In this document: positions 6,267-6,352 of the stretch, one piece after another
Numbering within the stretch: position 1 is the stretch's first letter
Layout: every line of letters starts with the position of its first letter
DNA from: Alistipes sp.
GTDB taxonomy: Bacteria > Bacteroidota > Bacteroidia > Bacteroidales > Rikenellaceae
Direction: 5' to 3'
Length of the DNA stretch: 6,352 bases
Assembly (NCBI GenBank): GCA_017384185.1
Contig: JAFNUH010000010.1
Location: 1 to 6,352 of the forward strand
The notes under the pieces: model-generated
Told to the model about the DNA's origin: nothing
Seen by the model: only the letters and a program-made list of their open reading frames with translations
Database searches by the model: none
Program-made: the position numbers and the translations under genes

Positions 6267-6352
6267 CTATCTCACTCTAACGCCAGCGTTGCGAAACAAC
6301 TCTTCTTGAAACTTGTCTATACCTATTCTCTCGTCCAACGCAACGGCTCTAT
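6267..6352 (-). CDS. Unrecognised protein, C-terminal end only (runs off right edge)
   Basis: A minus-strand frame enters from the right edge and ends at TAG (6267-6269) after 28 codons, ending RIGIDKFQEELFRNAGVRVR. The other two minus frames in this stretch are interrupted by stops, and the residue make-up (charged amphipathic helix, then a short basic tail) looks like a real protein end. It is convergent with the Hc1 gene, with the Hc1 terminator between them. The fragment is too short to assign a family, and I do not recognise it. Confidence 0.5.
   Translation of the reverse strand, partial: RAVALDERIGIDKFQEELFRNAGVRVR

Noticed and set aside
1..6352. CRISPR array, tRNA, rRNA, insertion sequence or other mobile element
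   Set aside because: I saw no regularly spaced repeats, tRNA-like cloverleaf, rRNA-like sequence, transposase motifs or terminal inverted repeats in the window.

Overview
Most of this window (about 807-6352) looks like Bacteroidales DNA. It carries a tripartite RND efflux operon on the minus strand and, divergently on the plus strand, a small Bacteroidetes-type histone H1-like (Hc1) gene. Three things point to Bacteroidetes: the Hc1 protein, its promoter (TTTG plus an exact TAnnTTTG box with an A-rich leader and no Shine-Dalgarno), and the lipoprotein adaptor / HAE1-type pump / NodT-type outer-membrane factor gene order. A closer placement such as Rikenellaceae/Alistipes is only a guess.

Layout, left to right. 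1-137: start of an unrecognised AT-rich gene running off the left edge (minus). 138-245: intergenic DNA with a sigma70-like promoter for that gene and a strong rho-independent terminator for the gene to its right. 246-803: C-terminal part of a coiled-coil protein that resembles the tail of SPFH/flotillin-like proteins (minus). 800-1609: outer-membrane factor lipoprotein, cut off after about 269 of an expected 450-480 residues. 1619-4738: complete RND pump, 1039 aa. 4740-5855: complete membrane-fusion lipoprotein, 371 aa. 5856-6029: divergent intergenic region. 6030-6206: Hc1-like protein, 58 aa, followed by a terminator. 6267-6352: C-terminal end of an unrecognised minus-strand gene at the right edge.

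The adaptor, pump and outer-membrane factor are packed with 1 bp or a few bp between them and should be transcribed leftward as one operon, forming a proton-driven envelope-spanning export channel. The adaptor and pump look intact and the pump keeps its proton-relay residues. The outer-membrane factor does not look functional.

The main oddity is a sharp junction at about 800-808. The outer-membrane factor's conserved sequence stops after the motif GVPSD, and an unrelated 5'-truncated reading frame begins, with different codon use (almost all leucines CTG, no ATA isoleucine) and a different style of expression signals further left. This is either a real recombination or deletion joining two unrelated genes, or an artificial join of two genomes in the assembly. 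The sequence alone cannot settle which, although the change in codon use and promoter style makes an artificial or very recent join the more likely reading. I found no convincing novel system, CRISPR array, tRNA, rRNA or insertion sequence.
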